A stretch of DNA of 64,000 nt from Umbilicaria muhlenbergii (lineage: Eukaryota > Ascomycota > Lecanoromycetes > Umbilicariales > Umbilicariaceae), in the NCBI GenBank assembly GCA_000611775.1, contig KK106984.1:1270364-1334363 (forward strand). The letters run 5' to 3'. This document shows positions 1 through 9,644 of the stretch, one piece after another; position 1 is the first letter of the stretch; each line of letters begins with the position of its first letter. Below the pieces are notes generated by a model, which saw nothing but the letters and a program-made list of their open reading frames with translations, did no database searches and was not told where the DNA came from. A program made the translations under genes and the position numbers.

Positions 1-91
1 CAACTTAATTAAGTCATCAGATGCTTGTGCTGATGACTTATCAACAGCTCCTCAACTGAACACATTTTTATCACTTGTTGCTGAGCAGTCA

Positions 92-550
92 TTGTATGTC
101 ATAGAGGACAGGCAGGATCTGTCAGAAGCTGTAAAGAATAATTATTTATCAATATTGAATGAGTCTACTGACACTTTCAGGCTTTTAGCTATTAAGCAGA
201 AAGTGCAGAAGTGTATAAAAGTTATGACAGAGTCATGCTTAAAAGCTCAGAGGAAGAACACAGTCATGATTAAGTTTAAAAAAGAGCATATACATCATCT
301 TCTGAACAACCTGATGACTGTGACTGAAGAATGTGTGAAAGTGTCTGAGCAGGACTGCACTTTCATGTTTAAACTTAATTATATTATTCAAGAGCTGCTG
401 ATTTGTTTTTTAAAAATTATAAAAGAGGACTCAAAAGACTTTAACATTAATGCAGCTTCTTTTAAGTTACAACATACAACAGAACAGAAAGGGCCTGATT
501 TATTATATATCATAAAAAAAAATCACATGAAAGTGAAACAAGTGATGTAA
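92..550 (+). pseudogene. Unidentified coding remnant, 152 codons open
   Basis: An open frame of 152 codons starts at an internal Met and ends at TAA. The composition is that of a degraded soluble protein rich in Lys, Glu and Ile, with amphipathic stretches such as residues 55-110 that could be helical. The frame may enter from beyond the left edge of the window. I recognise no family. The mutated context and His/Cys-rich substitutions suggest a fossil rather than a working gene. Confidence 0.3.
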
Positions 551-1689
551 ACTGCATCAGTCATTCATTTCACTACTTATAAAGAGCTCATGATAATTTC
601 ATTAAGTCAGGTTCCTGTTGAGTAACACACTGTGATTACTCTCTCAACTGCTGATTTTTAATCTCAGTGTGCTTTGAGTACATCTGCTGAGTCTCCCTTT
701 CACAATGTTCCTCCAGTTCAGAGGATTGAGTGATGAATTGAATTTGTTAAACACAATCATTTAAAGCTTGATCACAACAGCTCAGGGTTGTTCATGTCAT
801 TCATTTTCAACCTTGAGAATATTTATTTAATTTTAAAATGTTTTCTGTTAAATTAAGCTTCACCTGCAGATTCCTGACTCAATGATGACATTGTTATGTT
901 TATGATTTGATTGCTCTTTCTAACTTCAAGCAATGTGAATATCATTGACTCTCTAACAATTGAGGTTGCATTTACAGAGAGTAACCTCACACTGCTCAGA
1001 TATGATCTTGATGCTGAGCTTATTCTTTTGCCCTGTCATCATAAGGACCACTGATGTCTTGTTGTAATGAAGACTTTGTTATCAGCCCTCACAGTTTACA
1101 ATACATTTAAGCAGCATAATTTAAGGACACAGTTTGTGTATGATCAGTTCTCAAAGGATCTCTCTGGCCTACAGCTCAAATTTGAAGAGGTACACATATA
1201 AAATTACTGTATTTAAACATCATCAGATTAATAATGTGAAGTTAACTTTATTCTGAGCCTGCTGACATCTGAAATTATGAGGTGTTTATTATTGCCTGTG
1301 CTGAAGCACTCTTACACTTCAGGGTTTTATCACATAATGACTCATTAAAGCTCTGAGTGATATATATTAAGAAACTACTTCAGTGATTTCACAGTCAAAT
1401 TGTTAACTCACATTTTGTCAATCAACTGCATCAGCACATTTTCACTTCTTTACAAAAGCAACTGTTCCCTCTCAGCAATGATTTTATCATTTCAATTGTG
1501 AAAAGATCACAGCACTCATTGTTTCTTAAGATATCTGTTGTTATGAACAAGGACTGCTGCTGAAATCTAAAGACTCTGAGTTCAAATTGAGTTTAATTTT
1601 ACAGCATACAGGTGGATTCTACTGAGCTTTCATTAAATGAAATTTATCACATTCTTGCTCTTGCCTCAGTCATTGTCAGCTCTCAGGTG

Positions 1690-2470
1690 CTACTTGATGT
1701 TACTGATTTATATTAAAGCATGTCAGATCACTCATCAGAGATGAAGCAGAAGATGAATTAAACAGTTAAAGCATATTAACTGTATAATCATGCTGAGGCT
1801 TTTATTGTCAGTAATCATGTTCAATAATACAGGCTGATCATCTTTCTGTATCAACAATTCAGGGCTTTACATGAGTATTATTAGTACAGACTTACTGAAA
1901 ACAGGAAGAATTATTATCTGAAAGATTATAAACCTTCCTTGTCTACACTGTCAATTTGCAAGTCAAAGAACTCAACATCATATGCACTTAATGCTCTTGT
2001 TGATGATTGTCACAACATAACAGATGTGAAACTCAACGCAAAATATTATCAAGAGGAACAAAACAAGATCAAGAGACTTAAAGATTAAGAAGAAGCACTT
2101 TTCAACTTCAATAAACAGTTCAGAAAAAGATATGAAAGTATTAAAGTATGAAAACTTTTGCTCATGAGAAGAATCAGAAGCGCTTTTGATGAAAATGTGT
2201 ATATCAGTTTAAAACAGTAAGCTGTTGACCTCATTATTATTAACTTTGATAAATTAACCCTTATAGGTATCTTGAGCTGCAAGGCAAGGAATTAGAAATC
2301 TTCATGAAGGTTGTGAGATAATTACACCTCAAGCTTAAACTCTTATGTCTTCAGGCTGAGAAGCATGATTGGTTGTTCTTTGAAAGTTATGATCATCTCA
2401 ATCTTAAACTGAAATTAAAAAGCATGAATCCTGATATTATTGTTAATGAGTGACTTGACTCTCAACTTCT
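1690..2470 (+). pseudogene. Unidentified degraded reading frame
   Basis: The translation keeps a protein-like character over about 780 bp when scattered TGA codons are ignored. It contains a Lys/Glu/Gln-rich, probably helical stretch around 2,030-2,160. No domain was recognised. The TGA codons fall where Trp or Arg would be natural, as in the recognisable fossils of this window, which is the main reason to list it. It could be a continuation of the frame at 92-550, but I could not show this. Confidence 0.25.
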
Positions 2471-3407
2471 GCTTACCTGTTTTGAGACTTTATAAATTTC
2501 TTTTTAATAGCAGTACTCTTTAAACTGCAGATGAAGCTCTGATATGTTTTATAATTATATGATTGAGTTTCTCAGGTTTTGAATGACATTGTGTGCATAC
2601 AGCTTTCACTCTGCATATTATTATGTTCTCTCTTGTCATCATATGAAGCTGTTGTGATCACTGAAAGAGATATCTGTTAATTTAATAATCAGCCTCACAT
2701 TTTCTTTTAAAGTTAATCTCAGATATCTTCTTCTGTTGCAGCCTGCTTGATGCATCATCTTTCATGATTGCTCATTGATCTCACTTTCAATTCAGTCCCC
2801 CTCACCCCTTTAAGCAGCAAATTGTCAGTGACTCATTTGACATGTGTCATGTAAACAGGCGTCAACATCATCAAACATGATGTTTAAGAGTGATTTGATC
2901 ATAGAACAAGTAAGTTTTAATTTAAATACAAGAAAATCACCTCTTTTCTCTTTCAGTCCTTCAAGTGATTCACTGCACAGAGATTCTTGATCATCTCTCA
3001 GTTATAAAATACTCATTGATCACCTTCTTAACAGCAAGAACTTGAAAGACAGAGGGTCACTTGAAGAGGTCACAGTCATTTAAATTATGAATATGCTCTG
3101 AGGTCTTGCTGACACAGTTCACAGTCATGATCTCTGTGTGATGAATCACCTGCATTGAGACTGAGCAGCTGATGATGATGTGAGAGGGCTTTTAACACTC
3201 TTAAGCATGTTTTCTTCACCTTTCAGCTTGTGATCTCCCTCAGAGTGAAGATGACAGTGAATGTACTCTGTTTACTGACCTTCCTCCTCTCTTGATTAAC
3301 CCCTCATCTTTTAACAGTTGTCAACATGTGGTCAGTAAGCCTCAAGCTCAGCAGCAATGAGGATGATGATCTTCTTCAAGCAGAGAAAGTTGTGAAGAGC
3401 AGACATA

Positions 3408-3480
3408 AAGTGATGATGATGATGAAGATGATGAATGTGAGGGTGAGAGTGAGGGTGAGGGTGAGAATGAAAGCAAGAAG
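3408..3480. repeat. GAT/GAG microsatellite-like tract
   Basis: Runs of gatgatgatgat and gagggtgagagtgagggtgag form a purine-rich, strand-asymmetric low-complexity tract. Its complement gives the His/Pro/Ser-rich frame on the minus strand (3,332-3,637), which is therefore not a credible gene. Confidence 0.7.
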
Positions 3481-3569
3481 AGTGTATGAAGTTTGAAGCA
3501 CATGTTAACAAAAGTATGCTTATTTGCACATGATTTACTGATCTTATCTTCTTTGTTGAGTTTACCTTA

Positions 3570-3660
3570 ATGTGATAGTCAGTCTGATGCAGAGTTTTAT
3601 AATTAACTTTAATTAAGTTATATTTCAGTTCCTGCACTCATGATCTTTGAAGGAATTAAA
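3570..3660 (+). repeat. Short dispersed repeat, copy 1 (partner near 5,310)
   Basis: The segment starting at gtcagtctgatgcagag recurs in direct orientation at about 5,308-5,390. Both continue with a similar 'attaactttagt/aatt..' stretch and end near 'ctttgaagg(a/g)at'. The two copies flank the SET-domain fossil. They are too short and too diverged for me to decide between remnants of one mobile element and chance retention of a duplicated segment. Confidence 0.45.
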
Positions 3661-3689
3661 TTGAATTTTTAATTAAAGGTTGTCAAATC

Positions 3690-3890
3690 TGTTCATGATG
3701 AAGAGGTTAATAAAGTTGCATGCTTTGAATTGTTTTCATTGTCTACAATGACAGGGTGTGTTTCATCATGAGGTATCATGTGAATAAGTTCATGATCAGG
3801 AAATTAAGGAAATTGAATGCTTTAAGTTGCTTTCACTTTTCTAAGATGACAGGGGTGTACTTGATTAATGAGTATTATATGAATAAGATG
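3690..3890 (+). repeat. Imperfect tandem duplication of about 95 bp
   Basis: Two adjacent segments share 'atgcttt(g/a)a(a/g)ttg(t/c)tttcat' followed by 'atgacaggg(t)gt' and end with 'atgtgaataag' or 'atatgaataag'. Differences are mostly transitions, as expected from the mutational process seen throughout the flank. No coding role is apparent. Confidence 0.5.
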
Positions 3891-4060
3891 ACACTTCAAG
3901 GCCCTTCTGAGTCACATTAAGTTAAAGTCATAATCACTTCTTACACTTCTTCACTCTGCATAAATATTTTATCAGCTCTTTTCTCATCTCCTCTGCTGCT
4001 TCATCTTCTCATTCTTAATCAGCGCTTTCTCTTTGTTATCTGTATAATTGAACATCAACT

Positions 4061-5000
4061 TCATCCCCGCCGTGATATCTTCAACGTGAAGAACATCAAC
4101 TCATAAATACAGATGTCAATGTGATTGAAGAACACTGTGAACTGATGACATTTAAGCTTGCAAGAGTGATTAATGAAGTGACTTAATTCACTCATATGCT
4201 GCCTGTCAATGATGAGGATTTGCTCATCAGTGTATTTGCGCTCCTCAGTAAACTTGTTGAGTGAGTATAGGTATGAGTTCTTGTCAGGACCAGTGACAGC
4301 TTCATGAGTATTAACTTCATCATGTGTGATGACTTTATCATGTGTGATGACTTTATCATGTGTGATGACTTTATCATGTGTGATGACTTTATCATGTGTG
4401 ATGACTTCATCATGATAAGTGTCAATGAATTGACCTCTCTTGAGGTTGACAGGGCAGTGAAGACCTAGAATGTATATTAATGTCATGATTTTTAATCTGA
4501 GGAGGCTGACTACACTGACTTAAGTCACAAGAGTCAGTTTTAAAGATTTTCAACAAGATTTAACAACTATGTTAAATCAAGCAGTTCCTGCAGTTCTCAT
4601 CACAGTTGCATTGATCATTACATTTAAAAATGTGATTACAGATATTTAGAAATTGTGAGTGAAGACAGCCTTTCTGCTCATCACTGATGTAGTATGAGAA
4701 CATCTTTTTGTCATTTGAGGCGCTTATGAAATTATCAAGGCATTCACAGGACAATAGCTCACAGCTCATGTGATGTTCATCATCAGAATCACAATTGCAG
4801 CTGTGATTGAAGTTCTCAAAGATGTGAGCAGTTCTTGATGTATAATTAAGCATTTCTCACTTATTTTTAAAAGTCAATTGATCTGTTGAATTATATTCAA
4901 TAAGTTGAAGTGAAGGAGTAATCTGTCCTGATCAACTGCATTATAAATAATCAAGGTTGATTCTGACACTCCTTTGATAATCTGATGAAAGACAAAGGGT
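4061..5000 (-). pseudogene. SET-domain H3K9 methyltransferase-like fossil (KMT1/Clr4/DIM-5 type)
   Basis: Read on the minus strand, 4,853-4,575 has a pre-SET signature: clustered Cys pairs, then QKGCLHSQFLN, then FKCNDQCNCDENCRN, which matches the family's CNxxCxCxxxCxNR zinc-cluster end. After a probable intron at about 4,490-4,570, the SET part follows: CPVNLKRGQFIDTY, KNSYLYSLNKF, and FINHSCKLKCHQFTV, equivalent to the cofactor-binding FxNHSCxPNC motif. Sequence at 4,860-5,000 resembles the segment just before pre-SET. Intact relatives trimethylate H3K9 and nucleate heterochromatin. Several expected Arg are His or Cys and Trp codons are lost, the catalytic C-terminus is not seen, and a minisatellite has expanded inside the SET fold. 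It is therefore a fossil. I see no chromodomain. Confidence 0.72.
4321..4410 (-). repeat. 18-bp minisatellite, 5 units, inside the SET fossil
   Basis: Five head-to-tail copies of an 18-bp unit (plus strand catgtgtgatgactttat) lie at 4,321, 4,339, 4,357, 4,375 and 4,393. The last differs by one base near its end. Eighteen is a multiple of three, so the array keeps the reading frame and encodes repeated VITHDK. The equivalent point in DIM-5-like proteins has a single GE(V/I)IT(x)(D/E)E segment, so the extra units are an in-frame expansion of a once-unique SET sequence. Confidence 0.9.
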
Positions 5001-5307
5001 TTAAACATTAAAGTTGTCAATTATCTAATAAGGATTGACAGGACTATGAAATCTGCTTATCAAAACTTCTTTTTTTGCAGTTGAAGCACTGAGTCAACAC
5101 ATTGAACAAGAATGAGACGCGGCAGAAATAAATAAACAGAGAGTCAGATTTTCTAAAGAGAGCTCTCATCAGCTGTGTCAGAGCTCAGTGTATTTAATGT
5201 TATTAAATATGATAGAGCCCTCTTCAGCATTGTGAATTTAATTCACAAGATGTGCTTTTAATGAAAACAGTACCTGATTTCAAAAGATGTTGTTAAATAT
5301 GCCTTGA

Positions 5308-5390
5308 GGTAATTGTCAGTCTGATGCAGAGTCATAGCATTAACTTTAGTAGTGTTATGTTCTAGACTTGTTGCCTTTGAAGGGATCAAG
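5308..5390 (+). repeat. Short dispersed repeat, copy 2 (partner near 3,570)
   Basis: Begins with gtcagtctgatgcagag, as does the copy at about 3,570, in the same orientation, with similar sequence for about 80 bp. Confidence 0.45.
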
Positions 5391-5539
5391 ACGCTCAGAA
5401 AATGCAGCCTGACATGTATGAAAGAACTTTAAGACAATTTGAGGCATTCAGAGCACTGAGAGCTTACATGATTAAACAGCTCTTTGATCTTTCTCATTGT
5501 CTTGCAGTGACTTAATTGATGATCTTCATTAAGCTTTAT

Positions 5540-5625
5540 TGTTCTCCTTCTTCCTCTTCTTCTTTTTCTGATTTCACTTCATCTGCTTCTCCTCCTTCTT
5601 CTCCTTCTTCATGATGAAGATGAGC
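5540..5625. repeat. Polypyrimidine (CTT/CTC) tract
   Basis: A low-complexity run of cttcttcctcttctt and ctcctccttcttctcc type on the plus strand. No coding sense is visible in it. Confidence 0.75.
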
Positions 5626-6594
5626 TCTTAAAGTCAGATCAATGTCAGCAGAGGTTGTGCCTGTAAAGGTAGTCATCTACATGTCAAGATGAAGGACATG
5701 AACTAGTGAGTTTTGTCATAATATTAGCAGAAATGCGTTGCCTGAGATCAACTCACAACTTTGAAGAGGAAAGGGAGGGATGATAATGTTGACAGCAGCA
5801 GTGATGAGCCAGCTGTTATGTGAGGAAAGAAATGACAGTGGTGATGAGGTAAAGGGGTGAAGAGGAAGAGGATTGATCTCTATGTAGATGTTAACTACAT
5901 CTTCATTTATGAGGTATGAAGAACACGTGAAGCTACACCTTTGAAAGCATGCTTTCAGTCACATAAAAATCATCTTGTAAGATAGATACCTACTGTATTT
6001 ATGATTAACCGTCAGGTTCAAACTCAGGCAAAAAGCATTGATTTGAACATCTTCAACTCAGCACTTTTAATGAGGAATGATATGTTCTTTCTTTACAGGC
6101 TTTAAAGTCATGATTGCAAGTGCCTGTGAAATGAAACCTTGAAACTCATCATAAAGGCTTGAGACACTTCAAATCATCTTATGCTTGAGATGCATTCCAT
6201 TGCTAATAAGTTTATCATAATCAAACGCAGGCACCTCCCCCTCAAAAGCCCTGCACTGAACGCTGAAAATTTCAAGTCACCACCTAGCTTACTCAAAGGA
6301 AACATCAGATTTGATGGCTCTTGCATTGACTGAAGGGCAATTGACATGCTGCTCACTGTGACTGACTCAATCATGGTTTTTATACAGCTCAGAGCCCATT
6401 GTGGTTCTGTATATCTAAGAAGCCGGACTTTGAAGTTGGCTGTTGTGAGCTGCATTTTAATTCCGTTTTTTCTGATGCGTGTCATCTGATGTGTGCTCAG
6501 GTAAGGTATCTCCATTCTGAGGCACGCTTTACTAATTATCATATGACGCAGGCCCTCCCTCCCCTGCACTCACGCCTCACCTGCAACAATCTCA

Positions 6595-6754
6595 ACATCA
6601 TCTCTCAACCCACACCTCCAGCAAATCGCGGCTGATTGCCTGACGTGTGGTTTGATGGCCCCACATAACGCCCCACACCGCTATATGGGGCCATTGAACC
6701 ACACGTCAGGCAACCAGCCGCAATTTGCCGGATGTGTGGGTTGGGAGATGATGT
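6595..6754. repeat. 160-bp foldback element (MITE-like) at island edge
   Basis: Two arms of about 65-70 bp form an almost perfect inverted repeat around a loop of about 20 bp. The left arm runs from acatcatctctcaacccac to tttgatggcccca. The right arm, read in reverse complement, gives acatcatctcccaacccac to ttcaatggcccca. Only a handful of mismatches separate them, mostly C/T or A/G. The element keeps CpG sites, unlike the AT-rich DNA directly to its left. It has no coding capacity. I did not find a convincing target duplication. It could be a MITE, an element end folded on itself, or a structured transcript end. Confidence 0.8.
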
Positions 6755-7690
6755 CAGACTCATTGATGTCAGATGGCCGCCGCTGTGGCCGGGGTGAGGG
6801 TGAGGCTAGATATCCTCATTTGGCAGCGTGAGTTGGCCTGCTTAAGGTAAGCTCACTTGGTAACATACATCCCCGCTCTCAGTCCTCCTCCGCCTCACCT
6901 TCTTCATCCCCTTTTGCCCTTCACATCTTGAGGGGAGGCAGTGGCTTCTTGCTAGTTGGCGAGTACACCTTTGTATATACTGTACTGTACCCGAGTTGCA
7001 TTAGCAGTTTTTAGATAGTTACCTTTAGGTATTTAGGTAGCTACCATAGTTTATATCAAGATACTACAATTGCTTTAACAGTTTGAAGCTCTGTTGCTTC
7101 CATATCACATAGCCAAGTTAGGAACATAAGACTTTGATGAACCACGCACAGGCAATCAAATTTTGATTCGACATAGGCCTGGCCGGTGGCAAAGACTGCC
7201 AGAGTTTGACGAAGGTATTCAGTCACAACGGCGATAATTTGGAGGCTACCTTGATAATGATTGGGAGTGCAAGATCCTGCTTCATCACAAGTGTATCCCG
7301 ACCTCATTCATTTGGTCGGTATCGGTATTTTGCGTCCTATCTTCCTTGTTGTCGGGCTCATCTCACAACACTGCCTGCATATACGGCGTGAACTCCTCCT
7401 CTTCTGGTGGTATTGCATCAGACAGCTTCATACCCTCTGAATCTGTCACAATATTAGACTCAGTACTCAATGACTCTGCAGGAGCTGGAAGCTCTCCGCC
7501 ACTGGAGGGTAGCGTAGGTACTTCAGGTCCGCCTCCACATCCCTTCGAATCAAGACTGATTTGAATTCCGGCTCTGCAAAGAGAATTTGCAACAGCGTAT
7601 ATCGTTCTAGATATAATTCTGGCATGTGTAAAGTTTTGAGGATGGTTTTCGGGTTGCTCATATAGACTTTTAAAAGGGGGGCGATCGATG
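6755..7690. other. GC-balanced interval without a recognised gene
   Basis: Moderate GC, with CpG present, so it escaped the process that altered the flank. Short open frames exist on the minus strand (7,056-7,307; 7,363-7,734; 7,467-7,715), but none resembles a family I know. A small inverted repeat TAGTTACCT/AGGTAGCTA lies at about 7,015-7,045. The interval ends where the truncated dehydrogenase remnant begins, so a rearrangement junction is likely near 7,690-7,705. Confidence 0.5.
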
Positions 7691-7715
7691 CGTCCCAAAA
7701 CAAGTGTCCCACCAC
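7467..7715 (-). CDS. Possible exon, unidentified
   Basis: An 82-codon minus-strand frame looks protein-like (LYLERYTLLQILFAEPEFKS followed by a charged stretch) and uses ordinary codons. An overlapping frame (7,363-7,734) is equally long and acidic towards its C-terminus. I cannot choose between them, see no splice signals that would force a choice, and recognise neither. It may be part of a gene cut by the same event that truncated the dehydrogenase next door, or simply chance. Confidence 0.18.
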   Translation of the reverse strand: MVGHLFWDASIAPLLKVYMSNPKTILKTLHMPELYLERYTLLQILFAEPEFKSVLIRRDVEADLKYLRYPPVAESFQLLQSH

Positions 7716-8229
7716 CCATCAGCCAATTCACCACATCTCTCTCGACGAGTGGACCGCCTACATCGAAACGAACCTAACCAGCGCCTTCCTCATGAGCCAA
7801 GCATGCATCCCCCTCCTCAAAGCGCACGAAGCCCACACCCGGCCCGACGGCGGCTGTATCATCAACATCAGCTCCTTCCGCTCGCTTCAAAGCGAGCCGA
7901 ACTCCGAAGGCTACGGCACCTTCAAAGCCGGACTGCTCGGCTTGACGCACACGATGGCGGCCAGTGCGGCAGCGTGGCGTATTCGCGTCAATGCGGTTTT
8001 GCCGGGCTGGATCAGCGTGCAGAATGAATGCATGGAGGCGGATGAGAGGGGCACGGGGGCGCATGAAGGGATTGCGGAGGAGAGTCATCGGACGCATCCG
8101 GCGCGCAGGGTGGGGAGGGGGGAGGATGTGGCGGAGGCGGTGGAATTTCTGATGGGGGCCGGGTTCGTTAGTGGGCTTGAGTTGGTGGTCGATGGGGGGG
8201 TTTCGAGATTGAAGTATCCGGGGGTGTAG
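7700..8229 (+). pseudogene. Short-chain dehydrogenase/reductase (SDR), 5'-truncated remnant
   Basis: The frame open from about 7,690 encodes the C-terminal two-thirds of a classical SDR. It has ISLDEWTAYIETNLTSAFL (the fourth-helix NxxS/G region), IINISS with the catalytic Ser, YGTFK as the YxxxK catalytic pair, NAVLPGWI after it, and a terminal GLELVVDGGVSR. Intact SDRs (about 250 residues) use NAD(P)H to reduce or oxidise carbonyl or hydroxyl groups. The Rossmann part with TGxxxGxG is absent: upstream in frame there is a stop at 7,663-7,665 and unrelated sequence. The remaining frame has no internal stop and keeps the catalytic residues, so loss was by truncation, not point mutation. It converges on the complex I gene, which ends about 400 bp away. 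A missing upstream exon far away is a less likely alternative. Confidence 0.8.
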
Positions 8230-8634
8230 GTGGAGACGATCTGGCGCGCCGCTGTGGGAGCGAGTCGGACTTGCGGTGGTGAGGTGGGCTTTGGGATGGG
8301 CTCTCGAGCTGTGTGACGACCAGCCATATCTGGTCTGTTGGGTGAGAACACGGGTTTGCTTTTTCTGGAGTGCGTACTTAGCTTTCCGATATCAGAAAAG
8401 TCATTGGTTCAACATGGGACATCTGTCACCTGCTGCCACTGCTCAATCACCCCGACGTCGCATGCCAAATTGACGCAACTTTGCTCAACGATTCTTGTTG
8501 GAACTCTGATGGTTTGAGTCGCACAAACATCCTTCTAAACGCCCTGCCCTATATACAACAAGCGGCCCGCCGTGACGCTAGCACCGTAACCCAGCTCTCC
8601 CCTGCATTCCTCACACATCATTGTCTACCACCCC
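8230..8634. other. Convergent intergenic spacer
   Basis: Lies between the ends of the SDR remnant and the NDUFB10-type gene. It must carry the 3' end of the latter, but I see no unambiguous polyadenylation signal. Short open frames here are antisense shadows. Confidence 0.5.
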
Positions 8635-9007
8635 TCACAGCGTCGTATCCTTCGGCACATAGTTCTGTTGCTGGAACAGATACCCCTTTATCTTACTCTC
8701 CTTCAACAGCTCGAAATACCGCTCTGTCACTCACACATCAGCCATCACTCCAACCCTCCACCCCCCAAAACCCACACTCACCTCTCAACCGCCCATACTT
8801 CTCCAAATGATTCACCCCCTCGCGCCGATAACACTTCCCCAACTCCTCGCGCACCAGCCGCGCCATCATGGTCTTGACCCACTGCTCGCGGATGATGGCG
8901 TCTTGGGCTTGTTTCAGGCGGGCGGTGTCGTCGTAGTCGACACCGTCGAAGGAGGGCGGGACGGTGGGTTTGCGGGCGAGGAAGGAGGCGGATCCGGGGG
9001 TGGGCAT
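8635..9007 (-). CDS. NDUFB10: Mitochondrial complex I subunit, NDUFB10/PDSW type (12 kDa class)
   Basis: An accessory membrane-arm subunit of NADH:ubiquinone oxidoreductase. Exon 1 (9,007-8,782) starts MPTPGSASFLARKPTVPP and carries the conserved core DAIIREQWVKTMMARLVREE and LGKCYRREGVNHLEKYGRLR. Exon 2 (8,723-8,635) gives YFELLKESKIKGYLFQQQNY and ends VPKDTTL, then TGA. The intron (8,781-8,724, 58 bp) begins GTGAGT and ends CAG; splicing in phase 1 restores a 104-residue protein. No frameshift or stop is present. The 5' start is the only in-frame ATG before the conserved N-terminus. It is divergently arranged with the membrane-protein gene starting at 9,645, so the two may share a promoter region. 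An ordinary conserved housekeeping gene, and the best evidence that the island is functional chromatin. Confidence 0.93.
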
Positions 9008-9644
9008 TTTCTAGTGGTTGGGGGAGGAGGGGGTGGTTTTTACCGGGGCAGCGAGGACGGTATGTGATGGGTGGGTGGTGGACGGTGAGGTTGAGGTCGG
9101 GGGTTTGGGTTTCGGGAGCCTCCGAGGGAAGGCTCGGTGTTCTTGGCGCGCAAAACGTATATTACTGACGAATAAGGTACCACTTCATTTTCAATGGCGT
9201 GGCGAGCGTGGTCACCTGCCTTATGTCTTATCAAACCAACTCTTTGCTTTGTACTGGTTCAACTTGGGTAAATGTCAAGACTCGCTTCGCGAGCAGCTAT
9301 TTGATCCGGATAAATTACACTGATTGAGTGGAAAGAGCAAGCCGCGTCTGTTGCTAGTTCTGATTAGAAAGACCATTGCAAACAGATTCCGTCGGAAGAG
9401 AGAAAAAAGGCTGCTGACCCTGAAAGCCGTCAAAAGGTGTGGTAGTACGTGCAGTATTCAGGCAAGGATGACATGTCTAATGACAACCTTGATTCATGGC
9501 GCAGCGTTGTGGGGGCCAAATTGCTCCTCACCTCGAGGCTGCTGGTACAACTTCAATTCGTGTCTTCGTCGAGGGATCTCAACTCATACTATCAGTTCTC
9601 ACCAATAGAGCCACGTCCTGGTAGAATATTCAGCTTCGGCCACG
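9008..9644. promoter_or_regulatory. Shared divergent promoter region (inferred)
   Basis: A gap of about 637 bp separates two divergently transcribed start codons. It is GC-balanced, with a G-rich stretch at 9,010-9,120 next to the complex I start. I see no unmistakable TATA box or CCAAT pair. The promoter role is inferred only from the arrangement. Short frames in it have no protein-like features. Confidence 0.45.

Larger units (their letters stand above)
1..6200. other. Left AT-rich, mutated compartment
   Basis: This flank is AT-rich and almost without CpG, has few CCA/TGG and many TCA/TGA triplets, and holds only interrupted reading frames. The composition changes over about 6,200-6,600 into the GC-balanced island. 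The pattern fits a heterochromatic region mutated by a RIP-like cytosine-deamination process. Recognisable content is a SET-domain fossil at 4.06-5.0 kb, short repeats and unidentified frames. I see nothing recognisable in 560-1,690, 2,480-3,400 or 5,630-6,200. Confidence 0.8.

Noticed and set aside
3332-3637. His/Pro-rich minus-strand protein
   Set aside because: The frame is the complement of a GAT/GAG microsatellite and has no other protein features.
6174-6569. 131-codon minus-strand frame at the left island edge
   Set aside because: It straddles the composition change and has no motif. Its length is explained by the transition zone having few stops.
7704-8351. Other frames overlapping the SDR remnant (for example 7,774-8,097 and 8,085-8,351 on the minus strand)
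   Set aside because: They arise from the high GC content of the SDR frame. Only the plus-strand frame ending at 8,229 shows conserved motifs.
8481-9067. Plus-strand frames over the complex I gene
   Set aside because: They are antisense to the well-supported NDUFB10-type exons and have no recognisable motifs.
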